The notes under the pieces: model-generated
The model's input: the letters and a program-made list of their open reading frames with translations, nothing else
What the model was told of the DNA's origin: nothing
The model's database searches: none
Program-made: the position numbers and the translations under genes
Origin: an uncultured Draconibacterium sp.
GTDB lineage: Bacteria; Bacteroidota; Bacteroidia; Bacteroidales; Prolixibacteraceae
Length of the DNA stretch: 64,000 nucleotides
Direction of reading: 5' to 3'
Assembly: GCF_913060805.1 (NCBI RefSeq)
Contig: NZ_CAJXTC010000002.1
Coordinates: 124,001-188,000, forward strand
Shown: piece by piece, positions 9,359 to 17,935 of the stretch
Numbering within the stretch: the stretch's first letter is position 1
Layout of the letters: each line of letters opens with the position of its first letter

Positions 9359-9880
9359 CTACTTTTTCTCTTTTTCTTCAATCGGCACCAAGTCTCCCTG
9401 GTACGAAATAAACTGTCGATTGGTGCTGTTTACCCGTAAACTTGCCGACCCGTTTGCACTTACCGCAAAGGTGTACTCTACATTGTCATTTTTGTTTTTT
9501 GCGCTAAACTTAATGGTATAACCACCTTTTTTTGCATCCTCAACACTATAATCGCTAATTGGAGCCTCAAAAATCATGGGCGAGTCTGTCGATCCGTAAT
9601 CTGCCGAATAAGCACGTCCAAAATAAGGAAGGTAAGAATCTACTTCACCGTCTTTCAATACAACATTGTAAGGTGTTGATAATGTACGGGATCTTCCGCT
9701 CGACGGAAGCATTTGTGTTGCATTAAATTGCCAGGCGTTGGCTGCAACAAGCTTTTTTGTCTGTTCGGTAAGCATCGCTTCACGCTGTGCTTTTTTCTCT
9801 TTTCGTGTAAGTTTCTTGTCTTGCGCTTGCACTGCTACAATCGAAAAAATCAGAAAACTTAACAATATTATCTTTTTCAT
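9359..9880 (-). CDS. DUF4251 domain-containing secreted protein
   Basis: This 173-residue protein has a clear signal peptide (MKKIILLSFLIFSIVAVQA, cleavage near residue 19), a short basic linker rich in Lys/Arg, and then a compact beta-rich domain (VDSYLPYFGRAYSADYG, YTIKFSAKNKNDNVEYTF, SLRVNSTNRQFISYQGDL). This matches DUF4251, a small Bacteroidota family of unknown function. There is no lipobox, so it is expected to be periplasmic. It is a monocistronic gene with a hairpin terminator, convergent with sfsA. Confidence 0.85.
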   Translation of the reverse strand: MKKIILLSFLIFSIVAVQAQDKKLTRKEKKAQREAMLTEQTKKLVAANAWQFNATQMLPSSGRSRTLSTPYNVVLKDGEVDSYLPYFGRAYSADYGSTDSPMIFEAPISDYSVEDAKKGGYTIKFSAKNKNDNVEYTFAVSANGSASLRVNSTNRQFISYQGDLVPIEEKEKK

Positions 9881-10148
9881 GATACCAATTTTTCCTTACA
9901 AAGTACAAAAAATATGCCGCAAAATCAACGGATTATAAGAAAGAAAAAAGGGATATAAAATATACCCCTTTTCGTGCAGTTTAACTAAATAAAATCATTT
10001 TATATGATTTCTGAAAAATTTCAATTGAATTCAAATTTCCGAAGCATTGCAACGTGTATTTTTCGAAACAGTTGGCATCGAAAACAAAAGTTCTTTTCTT
10101 TGCAACAATTCAATAAAATTTAGAACAAATGCTTCTGTTTATTCATTC

Positions 10149-10173
10149 TTTACAAAAGTACGACTTTTGTAAA
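10149..10173. promoter_or_regulatory. 25-bp palindrome overlapping a -33 box (candidate operator)
   Basis: Perfect 11-base arms TTTACAAAAGT (10149-10159) and ACTTTTGTAAA (10163-10173) flank the central ACG. The right arm contains the TTG that would be the -33 element of the promoter whose TAAATTTG box lies at 10187-10194. This placement is typical of a dimeric regulator site controlling the operon that starts at 10227. Confidence 0.5.
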
Positions 10174-10186
10174 AAATTAAAAAGGA

Positions 10187-10194
10187 TAAATTTG
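10187..10194 (+). promoter_or_regulatory. -7 box (TAAATTTG) of the B3/B4-acyltransferase operon
   Basis: An exact match to TAnnTTTG, 17 bases after a TTG at 10167-10169. The predicted leader to the ATG at 10227 is about 25 bases. Confidence 0.5.
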
Positions 10195-10226
10195 AATAAT
10201 AAAAAATATAATTACTGATAAAAATC

Positions 10227-10895
10227 ATGCAAAGCATAAGCATTAGCAATGAATTGGCCGAAAAAGTACCTGACGTTGTTTTGTCGTGCATTAAATGCGA
10301 TGTGCAATTTCAGGAACAAAATGGCGAACTTTGGCAAGAAATTGAATCAAAGATCGAAGAGCTAAACAAAAGTTTGCGTGTGGAAGAAATAAGCAAGATG
10401 CCGGCAATCGCTGCATCGCGAAGAGCTTATAAAAAATGTGGAAAAGATCCTGCTCGCTACCGTTTGTCGGCCGAAGCGCTATTGCGACGGGTTTTAAAGC
10501 GTGGCGAAATTTACCAGGTAAATAATGTGGTCGATCAGCTGAATTTGGTATCCATTTCAAGCGGATTTTCAATCGGTGGGTACGATGCCGATACAATTGA
10601 CGGTGCTATTACTTTTGGTATTGGCGAAAAAGACGAACCATACGAAGGAATCGGGCGAGGGGAGTTGAATATTGAATTTATGCCGGTGTTCAGAGATGCA
10701 AAAGGCGCTTTTGGAACACCTACAAGCGATTCGGTTCGGACTTGTGTTACCGAACAAACAAAACGTTTTTTGATGATAATTATCTCCTACGAAGCTATCG
10801 ATACCCTTGAAAATGCCACAAATCAGGCTCAACAACTTTTAAAAAAGTATGCCGGAGCCACTAACTTTGAATTAAAAACTATACAAGCAATATAA
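10227..10895 (+). CDS. B3/B4 tRNA-binding domain protein (PheT-like)
   Basis: This 222-residue protein is a stand-alone B3/B4 domain, the fold found in the beta subunit of phenylalanyl-tRNA synthetase. Visible family traits are the MPAIAASRRAYKKCGKDPARYRLSAEALLRRVL segment (about residues 58-91), NVVDQLNLVSISSGFSIGGYDAD, and a C-terminal TSDSVRTCVTEQTKRFLMII. In PheT this domain has an editing role. The stand-alone proteins are proposed to deacylate mischarged tRNA or D-amino-acid substrates, which is not proven. Its stop overlaps the next start (TAATG), so translation is coupled to the acyltransferase. The palindrome upstream suggests it is regulated. Confidence 0.85.
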   Translation: MQSISISNELAEKVPDVVLSCIKCDVQFQEQNGELWQEIESKIEELNKSLRVEEISKMPAIAASRRAYKKCGKDPARYRLSAEALLRRVLKRGEIYQVNNVVDQLNLVSISSGFSIGGYDADTIDGAITFGIGEKDEPYEGIGRGELNIEFMPVFRDAKGAFGTPTSDSVRTCVTEQTKRFLMIIISYEAIDTLENATNQAQQLLKKYAGATNFELKTIQAI

Positions 10896-11446
10896 TGAAG
10901 GGAATTTGTAAATTTTTGCTCAAGCGAATGGGCTGGACTGTTGTTGGAGGGCCGGCTCCGGTAAATAAATGTATCATTATTGGAGCGCCACATACCAGCG
11001 CCTGGGATTTTGTGATCTCCTATTTGTTTTACACCTCAAAAGGAGCCACAGCAAACATTCTTATTAAAAAGGAATTTTTCTTTTGGCCATTGGGTTATTT
11101 TGTACGGAAAATGGGAGGCCTGCCTATCGACCGCTCGAAAGGGGCCAACGTAATTCGCCAAACCATTCAACTCATTAATAAAAGAGAGCGTATTCATTTG
11201 GCACTAACGCCCGAAGGAACACGAAGTTTGAACAAACGCTGGAAAGCCGGATTTCATATTATTTCTAAGGAAACTGGTATCCCGGTGTATTTGGGCTATT
11301 TCGATTGGGGACGAAAAGAAATTTCGGTTGGCGAGCCATTTGAACTGTCGGACAATGCACAGGACGATATTAAACGCATGAAGGATTTTTACCGCGAAAA
11401 AGGAATTAAAGGAAAATTTCCGGAGCTGTTTACAACCGATTACTAG
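10895..11446 (+). CDS. PlsC-like 1-acylglycerol-3-phosphate acyltransferase
   Basis: This 183-residue protein has the glycerolphosphate acyltransferase motifs: HTSAWD (H33, D38) as the catalytic HX4D, GGLPIDRS at about 74-81, and PEGTRS with E107 and R110. It is shorter than typical PlsC (about 240) and lacks a long N-terminal membrane helix. It resembles the compact acyltransferases that Bacteroidota use in phospholipid or ornithine-lipid synthesis. Its ATG overlaps the B3/B4 stop by one base. A 15-bp hairpin ends the operon. The acyl acceptor is not known. Confidence 0.85.
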   Translation: MKGICKFLLKRMGWTVVGGPAPVNKCIIIGAPHTSAWDFVISYLFYTSKGATANILIKKEFFFWPLGYFVRKMGGLPIDRSKGANVIRQTIQLINKRERIHLALTPEGTRSLNKRWKAGFHIISKETGIPVYLGYFDWGRKEISVGEPFELSDNAQDDIKRMKDFYREKGIKGKFPELFTTDY

Positions 11447-11454
11447 CCGAAAAA

Positions 11455-11493
11455 GAAATAGTAGCTTTTATTGGATTGAAAAGCTACTATTTC
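11455..11493. terminator. bidirectional terminator between convergent genes
   Basis: A perfect 15-bp stem (11455-11469 with 11479-11493, arm GAAATAGTAGCTTTT) with a 9-base loop lies between the acyltransferase (plus) and the DUF5686 gene (minus). Confidence 0.8.
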
Positions 11494-11501
11494 CGATTCT
11501 T

Positions 11502-14162
11502 CTAGTCAAAAGCAGAAATGCTGAGTTTAACCTGAACACTTTCAAAATCTCTTTCGCTGAAACCTGCAAAAACGCCCAAATTACCTGCAAAAAACAGGTT
11601 ATTCAAACTGTAGCCAACTTCCCAGTAATTGTTGTATTCCGGCGTAGTAAGGTAATTTAAATGAAGACTTTCGCTCCAGGTTCTTTTGTTGAAAACCGAG
11701 AAGTAACGTAGCAGCAAGTATTCCGATTTATATTCGGTCATAACACTCAGGTAGCTGTCGTTGGTACTAATTTCATAATCATTAACCAACTGAAATCGGT
11801 GAGTAAAAGGCCGCATCATAATCGGAATTTCGGTAGTGCGAAAATGTTTGTATTGCGAAAAATGCATTTGATCGGCCGTAAAATAATGACCCGCATTTAT
11901 TCTCCAGTCAATACCGGTACTTGGTGTTATATTGGCCTGTTGACGAACCGAGAAATCAATCCGGCTAAAATCAGCGCTGGAACCAAAAACATCGGGAATA
12001 CCTCTTTTGAACGACAAGCTGAATTCATAAAAATCATCGATAAACAAAAAGGGCGATTCTTCGAGCCATGGTTTTCGTTGGCGCTTGCGAAAATCCAAAC
12101 CCAGACCGTAGCTAAAGCTTTCTTGCTCGGCAAGAGCGGGATTGTCGGCTGTTAGATTTCCGGGGAGGTTTGGTTCAAAATCTTTATAATCAGAAAGCGG
12201 GAATGAGATATTGTTTTCAAGCGGGTGAAAATGATCGTATGCGGCGTTGGCATAAAACCTGAAATTTGTTTTAAAACGTTGTGAAAAACCGAGATGTAAG
12301 AATTCGCTTTCATACAATCGCAAGTAGTTTTCACCAAAAAACCACGAACTAATGGCATTTACAGCTGGAGTCATTGCCTCGAATCCGTCTTTAAAATCGC
12401 TGCTTTGTTTTCCTGCAAAAAGACTGAGTTGGTTTCTGTTTGCCAGGAAATTTACAAACTGTGTGTTTACGCTGCCAAATAGTGCTTTGCGGTTAAATGC
12501 ATAACCCAATTGCGGAGTAACGTAAATTCGCTTTGTGGAATCGACCAAAAAACGGATGCGAAATTCCTGGCGGTATTTATAACCGTCAACCGCGTTAAAA
12601 TCAAAATTCACCGGCGACAGCAAACCATCGTAACTCACACGAATGGTCGAATCTTTCGAGATATCGTAAGCACCCGCCATAAGCCGGCCAAGAAATCGTT
12701 TAGTATTATTATCTCCCGGAACAGAATCGGTTGAAGCGCCTTTTTCCTGCAATTTTAAGGAGTCGGCCATTCGGTAACTTTCAATCTCGGCCTGCGTTAA
12801 CGGGATACTTCTTACCGTGTCCCATTCAATTGCAGTTCGCAGCGAATCGTTGTTCTCCGAAATTTGATAACTGCCGTAATCCTGTGCAACAATTGTCGAA
12901 TCCTGGTATTGTTCTTTTAAAATCTTGCGGTTCAGGCGGGCCACTTTTTTAACATCTGCATTGCTCAATTCTTCTTTGGCATTCAAATTATTGAGCTCGC
13001 TAACCAGTTTTTGTTCTTTTTCCCCGGGTTCCCGCTTAACTTCTTCGGTACTTGTTTGTTCGGCAATTTCAGAGCTTTCGTATTGTATGTTGGAATAATT
13101 ATTTACAATGGAATCGTACTTAACCGACGCGCCATAATAAAAATTCCCCCGCAGCCCCAGCATTCCAAAATCGCCTGTAATATTGTGCGAAACCGGCAGC
13201 CAGTTTTCGTTGTCAAGGTTTTCGAACTGTTGTTTTATGTGATAATTAAAGAACTCGAAACTGGAACTAAAATCGAGGTTGTAAATGCACCAAAGCCGGT
13301 CAACAATATAAATAAAACCTTCAACCAGTTCGTCGCTTTTTCGTTTTGGCGTCACGCGAATTTTAAACACATCGTAATCGCCAAGCGTAATAAATCCTTC
13401 GTAAACAAAGTTGTAATGTTTTAGCGCCAATACCGAGAGCGGAGAAACCACTTCGTTGGGGCGCTCGTCGTAAAAACTGGCTGTCATCAGTCCCATCACC
13501 GGTGGCTCGTCGAAACCGATGATCGAGCTTTTTTTGCTTATTACCTGTTGGTTATATTGGTCGGGATAATCGTAAGTAATTCGGTTTTGCGATTCAATTA
13601 CATAGGTTACATTCTCTTTAAAGTAATCTTTGAATTTGCGGCCGTCTTCCACTTCCTGCTTTTTTATCAGGTTCGGAATATTACTAAAAGCAAAATTGGC
13701 TTTGATATAAAGATCGGCGCCGTAATGTTTAATTTTCTTACGGTAATAGGGCGCTTTGGCAATGGCTTTCCGCATAATAAAGTAGGCAGGATCTTCATCT
13801 CCTGGAAACACTTTAATCTCGGCCAGTTCAAAATTCTGAGCGAGCAAAGTAATGGGTAAAAACAAGCTGTCGGTTTGCAGACTCACCGTTTTCTCCTGCT
13901 TTTCGTAGCCCATCGAGCGTACAGTTAAATGGAAAGTACCGTTTGGCAAATTGAAGCTAAAATCGCCGTTGGTGTTTGATGTTGTGCCTTGCCGCGTTTC
14001 CGAAATATAAATGGTTGCATAGGGCACCGGTTGTTTTTGTTCATCCAGAATACGTCCGGAAAGCACCTGCCCGCTGGCAAAAAAGTGGGCAGTAAATAAT
14101 AGTAAGGTTAAAAAAACGGACAGTTTTCTGCCGCTTGATTGGTAGATTTTTTGGGTATACAT
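11502..14162 (-). CDS. DUF5686 and carboxypeptidase-like regulatory domain protein
   Basis: This 886-residue exported protein has a signal peptide (about residues 1-32, ending ASG), a CarboxypepD_reg-like beta-sandwich (about 33-110: VLSGRILDEQKQPVPYATIYI, SNTNGDFSFNLPNG, RSMGYEKQ), and a long C-terminal region rich in alternating strands ending in Phe-containing segments, as in outer-membrane beta-barrels. This is the DUF5686 family, common and uncharacterised in Bacteroidota and likely an outer-membrane protein. It has no TonB plug, so it is not a classical TonB receptor. Monocistronic, convergent with the acyltransferase. Confidence 0.88.
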   Translation of the reverse strand: MYTQKIYQSSGRKLSVFLTLLLFTAHFFASGQVLSGRILDEQKQPVPYATIYISETRQGTTSNTNGDFSFNLPNGTFHLTVRSMGYEKQEKTVSLQTDSLFLPITLLAQNFELAEIKVFPGDEDPAYFIMRKAIAKAPYYRKKIKHYGADLYIKANFAFSNIPNLIKKQEVEDGRKFKDYFKENVTYVIESQNRITYDYPDQYNQQVISKKSSIIGFDEPPVMGLMTASFYDERPNEVVSPLSVLALKHYNFVYEGFITLGDYDVFKIRVTPKRKSDELVEGFIYIVDRLWCIYNLDFSSSFEFFNYHIKQQFENLDNENWLPVSHNITGDFGMLGLRGNFYYGASVKYDSIVNNYSNIQYESSEIAEQTSTEEVKREPGEKEQKLVSELNNLNAKEELSNADVKKVARLNRKILKEQYQDSTIVAQDYGSYQISENNDSLRTAIEWDTVRSIPLTQAEIESYRMADSLKLQEKGASTDSVPGDNNTKRFLGRLMAGAYDISKDSTIRVSYDGLLSPVNFDFNAVDGYKYRQEFRIRFLVDSTKRIYVTPQLGYAFNRKALFGSVNTQFVNFLANRNQLSLFAGKQSSDFKDGFEAMTPAVNAISSWFFGENYLRLYESEFLHLGFSQRFKTNFRFYANAAYDHFHPLENNISFPLSDYKDFEPNLPGNLTADNPALAEQESFSYGLGLDFRKRQRKPWLEESPFLFIDDFYEFSLSFKRGIPDVFGSSADFSRIDFSVRQQANITPSTGIDWRINAGHYFTADQMHFSQYKHFRTTEIPIMMRPFTHRFQLVNDYEISTNDSYLSVMTEYKSEYLLLRYFSVFNKRTWSESLHLNYLTTPEYNNYWEVGYSLNNLFFAGNLGVFAGFSERDFESVQVKLSISAFD

Positions 14163-14240
14163 GGCTTAATTCTGTTTCAGTTGCAAGAAAAAGAAAAAAA
14201 CGATCCCGTTAAAATATTTATTGTTAAAAAGTATTTACTG

Positions 14241-14795
14241 CTATAACCCCAGATCGTTACTGATCGTACGCATTGCATTAACTGCTAAGTCGGCAAATTC
14301 AGTTAGCGGAATTCCAATTTTTTCGCACTCCAAAATATTCTCGCGCTTTACCGATGCTGCAAAAGCTTTTTGTTTCATTCGTTTTGTAACCGATTTTGTT
14401 TTAACGCTTGCCAGTTTTTTATCAGGATAAACCAACGTAGTGGCCGTTATTAATCCGGTAATAGTTTCGCCGGCTGCCAGTGCATGCTGAAATTCGGTAG
14501 TGCGCTCTTTTCCGGTTGCTACTTCGTTGTGCATAACAATTGCATCAAGCATTTCATCGGTAACTTTTCCTTTTAGCAGCTTTTCGGCGTATGGTCCGTG
14601 CGTGTAAGGATCGGCGTTTGTAATCTCCACGTCAATATCGTGCAACAAACCTGCGATGCCCCATTCTTCTTCGTTTTTACCCAGGTGCTTCGCTATTGCA
14701 CGCATTACCGCTTCCGACGCCAGACTGTGTTTTAGCATATTTTCAGCCTGTACATTCGATTTCAACATTTCAAGGGCTTCGTCTCTTGTAATCAT
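14241..14795 (-). CDS. HD domain (HDIG-type) phosphohydrolase
   Basis: This 184-residue protein carries an HD metal-dependent phosphohydrolase domain. It has His in MLKHSLASEAVMRAIA, the HD pair in GIAGLLHDIDVE and a later HNE in IVMHNEVATG. Members act on nucleotides or cyclic dinucleotides; the substrate here is unknown. The ATG at 14795 (MITRDEALEML) is preferred over an upstream in-frame GTG at 14816, because it fits the family start and leaves room for the divergent CYTH promoter. Divergent from the CYTH gene with 75 bases between starts. Confidence 0.88.
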   Translation of the reverse strand: MITRDEALEMLKSNVQAENMLKHSLASEAVMRAIAKHLGKNEEEWGIAGLLHDIDVEITNADPYTHGPYAEKLLKGKVTDEMLDAIVMHNEVATGKERTTEFQHALAAGETITGLITATTLVYPDKKLASVKTKSVTKRMKQKAFAASVKRENILECEKIGIPLTEFADLAVNAMRTISNDLGL

Positions 14796-14833
14796 ATTCA
14801 AAATATAAATGTTCACCGCATTAAAAATAGTGA

Positions 14834-14841
14834 TAAATTTG
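14834..14841 (+). promoter_or_regulatory. -7 box (TAAATTTG) of the CYTH gene
   Basis: An exact TAnnTTTG match 29 bases before the ATG at 14871. It overlaps an in-frame upstream GTG at 14841 and so argues against that codon as the start. No clear -33 TTG is seen. Confidence 0.45.
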
Positions 14842-14870
14842 TGCCGGTTAAAACAACTAAACTTATTATC

Positions 14871-15329
14871 ATGATTGAAATCGAGCGAAAATTTCTTGTT
14901 GATACTGAAATGTGGTGCCCAAAAGATTCGGGAAATCCGATTGTTCAGGGATACCTGTCGACCGACAAAGAAAGGGTAGTGCGGGTGCGCATTAAAGGCG
15001 ATAAAGCTTGGCTGACGATAAAAGGCAAAACGCAGGGAATTTCGCGCATAGAACTGGAATATGAAATTCCGGTTGACGAAGCTGAGGTTTTAATGAAATT
15101 GTGTCATGATTTTCCTGTTCGGAAAAAACGCTACGTGGAGGAAATTAATGGTATGACTTGGGAAATTGATGTTTTTGAAGATAAAAATGCCGGTCTGGTT
15201 TTGGCCGAAGTTGAACTTAACGATGAAAATGAAAAAATTGAGCTGCCAGAATGGGTAACTCAGGAGGTGAGCGCCGATCATCGGTATTTTAATGCGTGGT
15301 TGTCGGAGCATCCGTTTACAACATGGTAA
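14871..15329 (+). CDS. CYTH domain triphosphate tunnel metalloenzyme
   Basis: This 152-residue protein opens with the EXEXK hallmark of the CYTH superfamily (E3, E5, K7 in MIEIERKF). It then shows the basic and acidic strands lining the tunnel (RVRIKGDKAWLTIKG, RIELEYEIP, WEIDVFE, LVLAEVELNDE). CYTH enzymes hydrolyse triphosphates such as inorganic tripolyphosphate or, in class IV cyclases, make cAMP. Short bacterial forms like this are mostly triphosphatases. The start at 14871 is chosen by the EXEXK position and the promoter box just upstream. The exact substrate cannot be told. Confidence 0.9.
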   Translation: MIEIERKFLVDTEMWCPKDSGNPIVQGYLSTDKERVVRVRIKGDKAWLTIKGKTQGISRIELEYEIPVDEAEVLMKLCHDFPVRKKRYVEEINGMTWEIDVFEDKNAGLVLAEVELNDENEKIELPEWVTQEVSADHRYFNAWLSEHPFTTW

Positions 15330-15453
15330 GTATTAAATTTTTGAGACTAAGGATATTAAAAGTCGGGTGTTAATTGTTTAGAGATTTAAAATATAGGATA
15401 ACATAACAATGGTATTATTTTTGCGTTTTATCCGAAAGCTAAAAACAGTGTAT

Positions 15454-17442
15454 ATGTTCTCAGAAAAAGGGAAGATTTTTTTATTTATTCTATTATTTAC
15501 CGGCTTTTCAAAACTTTTATTTGCGCAAAACTCTGTAATTGAAGAGGAATTGCTGCGTAATAATATTCAGGTTTTAAGAAGCTATTTTATTGAAAATAAC
15601 AACTGGCACGTTGTTAAAAAGGAGGTGGGCACCGATGTTGATGCATTGTTGCATTTTATCGAAGATGAGTCGCTCGACCAGATTATTAAAAACCTGAACG
15701 ACACGATGCGCGTTAACGGGAATTACGTTATGCGTTTGCCCGAAAATGTTGAAGACAGTCTCAGTGTGCCGGGATTTGTACCATATGCCGACCAGCAAAT
15801 GGAGGTTCAGATAATTGAATCGGAATACCGGGCAAGTGTAAAACCTGAAGATATAACTGTGCCGCCGGCAATAATTCGTGAAGCTGAAAACGAAGTAAGG
15901 CAGGTGCCTGAAGGCGAGGGAATGAGGCTTTTTGCTGATTCCGTTTATACTTTCCCGGAAGAATTGTATATACCGGAAGTGATTCCCGATTCGATTTTAA
16001 ACTCCCCCGACATGTTTAATGAGCTGGTTCGCCGCGACAGTCTTCGGAGAGATTACATCGAAGAAAAAAGGGTGTTTTATAACGACTCGGTTAAGGCCGA
16101 TTACATTAGCAGGATTGTAAGTGTATACCGTGCCGAGAAATACAATGAAAACCTGCAATATCGCATAAAACGTTACAAAGACGAGGTAAAACTGAATAAC
16201 TACTACGTTTTAAAAAATTACAACGACGAAGTAGTTGCCCAGGTGAACGATTCGATAAAAGCGGTTTTAAATGTGCTGATGACTTATGCCGACCATATTG
16301 ATACCACACGCCTGTCGTTAATAAACTTATATGGCGAAAAAGAGGATATTTTATTACAAAACGGAGCCGAACGTTATTCGCGCATCTGGTTGAAAAATGA
16401 GCAGAACGATTCGTTGGCCGTGATGGTAAAAAATACTGATAAACGCACGGTGCAAATGTTAATCGACGATGGAGTAACTTTCTCGCGGTTTAAAGAAAAA
16501 CAAACCAAAGATTTTGACTTCGAAAGCCTGAAACCCAACTACAATAAATTTAAGAGTGTAGGAAAAAGTTACGAGCTTGAAACCCCCTGGAATATCGGTG
16601 GTGACGGAAGTATTGGACTTACCCAGACCTATCTTGACAACTGGAAAAAAGGGGGTAAAAGCTCACTGGCTACATTAATGGTGTTGAAGGGTTTTGCCAA
16701 TTATTCGCGCAAAGACGGTAAGGTAAAATGGGAAAATTCGGGAGAATTCAGAAATGGCTGGATCAGGCCGGGTGGTGATGAATCGGAGTTGCAAAAGAAT
16801 GATGATAAATTTGAAATTACATCACGTTACGGATTAAGTGCATTTAAAAAATGGTACTACAGTGCCGAGCTGAATTTTAACACCCAGATATTTAGAGGAT
16901 ATAAGTATCCGAAAGCGGATAATCCGGATGTGCTTTCTGCTTTTATGGCTCCTGCAACAACGTATTTAAAGATTGGTTTGGATTACAAGCCGAACAAAAA
17001 TCTGTCGTTGTTTTTGTCGCCGTTAACCATGAAAAATGTTTACGTACGCGATACGGCATTGGTTGATCAGACAAGCTTTAGTATCGACGAGGGACGCAAA
17101 GCATTTTGGGAACCGGGTTTAAACGCCGATTTAAGCTATAAAAGGCAAATAACCGATGACATTTCGTATGAAACAAAATACAAGATGTTCATCAACTATA
17201 AAGATCCGTTTAAGAAATTCGACTTAAACTGGGAGAACAACTTTAAAATGCAGTTAAACTCATACATCGATATGCGTTTAATGTTCCACTTTATTTACGA
17301 TGACGATGTAAAATTCCCGATTTACGATGCCGATGGCAACAAAAGCGGTGAAGAAGCGAAACTGCAGATAAAAGAGTTCTTCACCATCGGTTTCACCTAT
17401 AAAATTAACAAGAAGGTGATGCGCACGCACCGAATTCGTTAA
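15454..17442 (+). CDS. DUF3078 domain-containing exported protein
   Basis: This protein of about 662 residues starts at MFSEKGKIF with a signal peptide ending FAQ. It has a long N-terminal half, rich in charged and coil-like sequence (about residues 20-370), that I do not recognise. The C-terminal DUF3078 domain (from about 375: WNIGGDGSIGLTQTYLDNWKKGG) is beta-rich with a terminal Phe-Tyr strand, as in outer-membrane barrels. An upstream in-frame ATG at 15409 would add 15 residues but overlaps a TATTTTTG -7 box at 15416-15423, so the second ATG is preferred. Function unknown. DUF3078 alone is usually about 300 residues, so the N-terminal extension is unusual. Confidence 0.8.
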   Translation: MFSEKGKIFLFILLFTGFSKLLFAQNSVIEEELLRNNIQVLRSYFIENNNWHVVKKEVGTDVDALLHFIEDESLDQIIKNLNDTMRVNGNYVMRLPENVEDSLSVPGFVPYADQQMEVQIIESEYRASVKPEDITVPPAIIREAENEVRQVPEGEGMRLFADSVYTFPEELYIPEVIPDSILNSPDMFNELVRRDSLRRDYIEEKRVFYNDSVKADYISRIVSVYRAEKYNENLQYRIKRYKDEVKLNNYYVLKNYNDEVVAQVNDSIKAVLNVLMTYADHIDTTRLSLINLYGEKEDILLQNGAERYSRIWLKNEQNDSLAVMVKNTDKRTVQMLIDDGVTFSRFKEKQTKDFDFESLKPNYNKFKSVGKSYELETPWNIGGDGSIGLTQTYLDNWKKGGKSSLATLMVLKGFANYSRKDGKVKWENSGEFRNGWIRPGGDESELQKNDDKFEITSRYGLSAFKKWYYSAELNFNTQIFRGYKYPKADNPDVLSAFMAPATTYLKIGLDYKPNKNLSLFLSPLTMKNVYVRDTALVDQTSFSIDEGRKAFWEPGLNADLSYKRQITDDISYETKYKMFINYKDPFKKFDLNWENNFKMQLNSYIDMRLMFHFIYDDDVKFPIYDADGNKSGEEAKLQIKEFFTIGFTYKINKKVMRTHRIR

Positions 17443-17496
17443 CCGCATTTATCTGATTTTTTGTTGAGACCGCAAATCATTTAAGAAAAGAAAAGT

Positions 17497-17504
17497 TACT
17501 TTTG
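17497..17504 (+). promoter_or_regulatory. -7 box (TACTTTTG) of the SRPBCC gene
   Basis: An exact TAnnTTTG match 16 bases before the ATG at 17521, implying a leader of only about 10 bases. Confidence 0.4.
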
Positions 17505-17520
17505 ATAAAAAGACAAGCTC

Positions 17521-17898
17521 ATGAAAGATTTAAAACGCTACTATACTTTAAACGCCGATCCGAAAGACGTTTACAATGCTTTGACCAACGAAAATATGCT
17601 TGAAATATGGACCGGTGAAACCGCTGTTATGCCATTGGAGCCGAATTCTGAATTTTCGTTATGGAACGGCAGTATTTCTGGTGTGAATGTGGAGTTTGAG
17701 CAAGATAAAAAGATCGTTCAGAAGTGGTTTTTTGGTGAAGAGGAAGAAGATTCGCTGGTGACGATAAAACTACATCCGCACAAAAAAGGAACAAGCATTG
17801 AGTTGCGCCACACCAATATTCCCGACGAAGCTTTTGACAATATCTCGGAAGGCTGGGATGAAGATTATTTTGGAGCACTCAACGAATTGTTTATTTAG
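17521..17898 (+). CDS. SRPBCC (START/AHSA1-like) domain protein
   Basis: This 125-residue protein has the helix-grip layout of the AHSA1/SRPBCC superfamily: DPKDVYNALTNENMLEIWTGETAVM near the N-terminus, GSISGVNVEFEQDKKIVQKWFF in the middle strands, and the closing helix ISEGWDEDYFGALNELF. These small cytoplasmic proteins bind hydrophobic ligands or act as co-chaperone-like proteins. The ligand is unknown. A 6-bp hairpin (17914-17928) lies between its stop and the convergent DUF4268 gene. Confidence 0.85.
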   Translation: MKDLKRYYTLNADPKDVYNALTNENMLEIWTGETAVMPLEPNSEFSLWNGSISGVNVEFEQDKKIVQKWFFGEEEEDSLVTIKLHPHKKGTSIELRHTNIPDEAFDNISEGWDEDYFGALNELFI

Positions 17899-17913
17899 CC
17901 AGGAAGCAGATTG

Positions 17914-17928
17914 CCGATAGCTTATCGG
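17914..17928. terminator. short hairpin between convergent genes
   Basis: CCGATA-GCT-TATCGG forms a 6-bp stem with a 3-base loop between the SRPBCC and DUF4268 stops. The T-run after it is interrupted (GCGTTTTAC), so this is a weak terminator candidate. Confidence 0.35.
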
Positions 17929-17935
17929 ATGCGTT

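Larger units (their letters stand above)
9881..10226. other. divergent intergenic region with hairpins and a palindrome
   Basis: No gene is seen. The region holds an AT-rich hairpin near 9945-9972 (AAAAGGG...CCCCTTTT with mismatches), a small hairpin AAATCA/TGATTT near 9996, and the 25-bp palindrome with promoter described separately at 10149-10194. The remainder shows nothing recognisable. Confidence 0.5.

Noticed and set aside
9945-9972. AAAAGGG...CCCCTTTT hairpin as a terminator
   Set aside because: No plus-strand gene ends upstream and the stem has mismatches; left as an unexplained hairpin in the intergenic note.
14796-14816. Longer start (GTG) for the HD-domain gene
   Set aside because: The ATG at 14795 aligns with the expected N-terminus and the extra seven residues have no family support.
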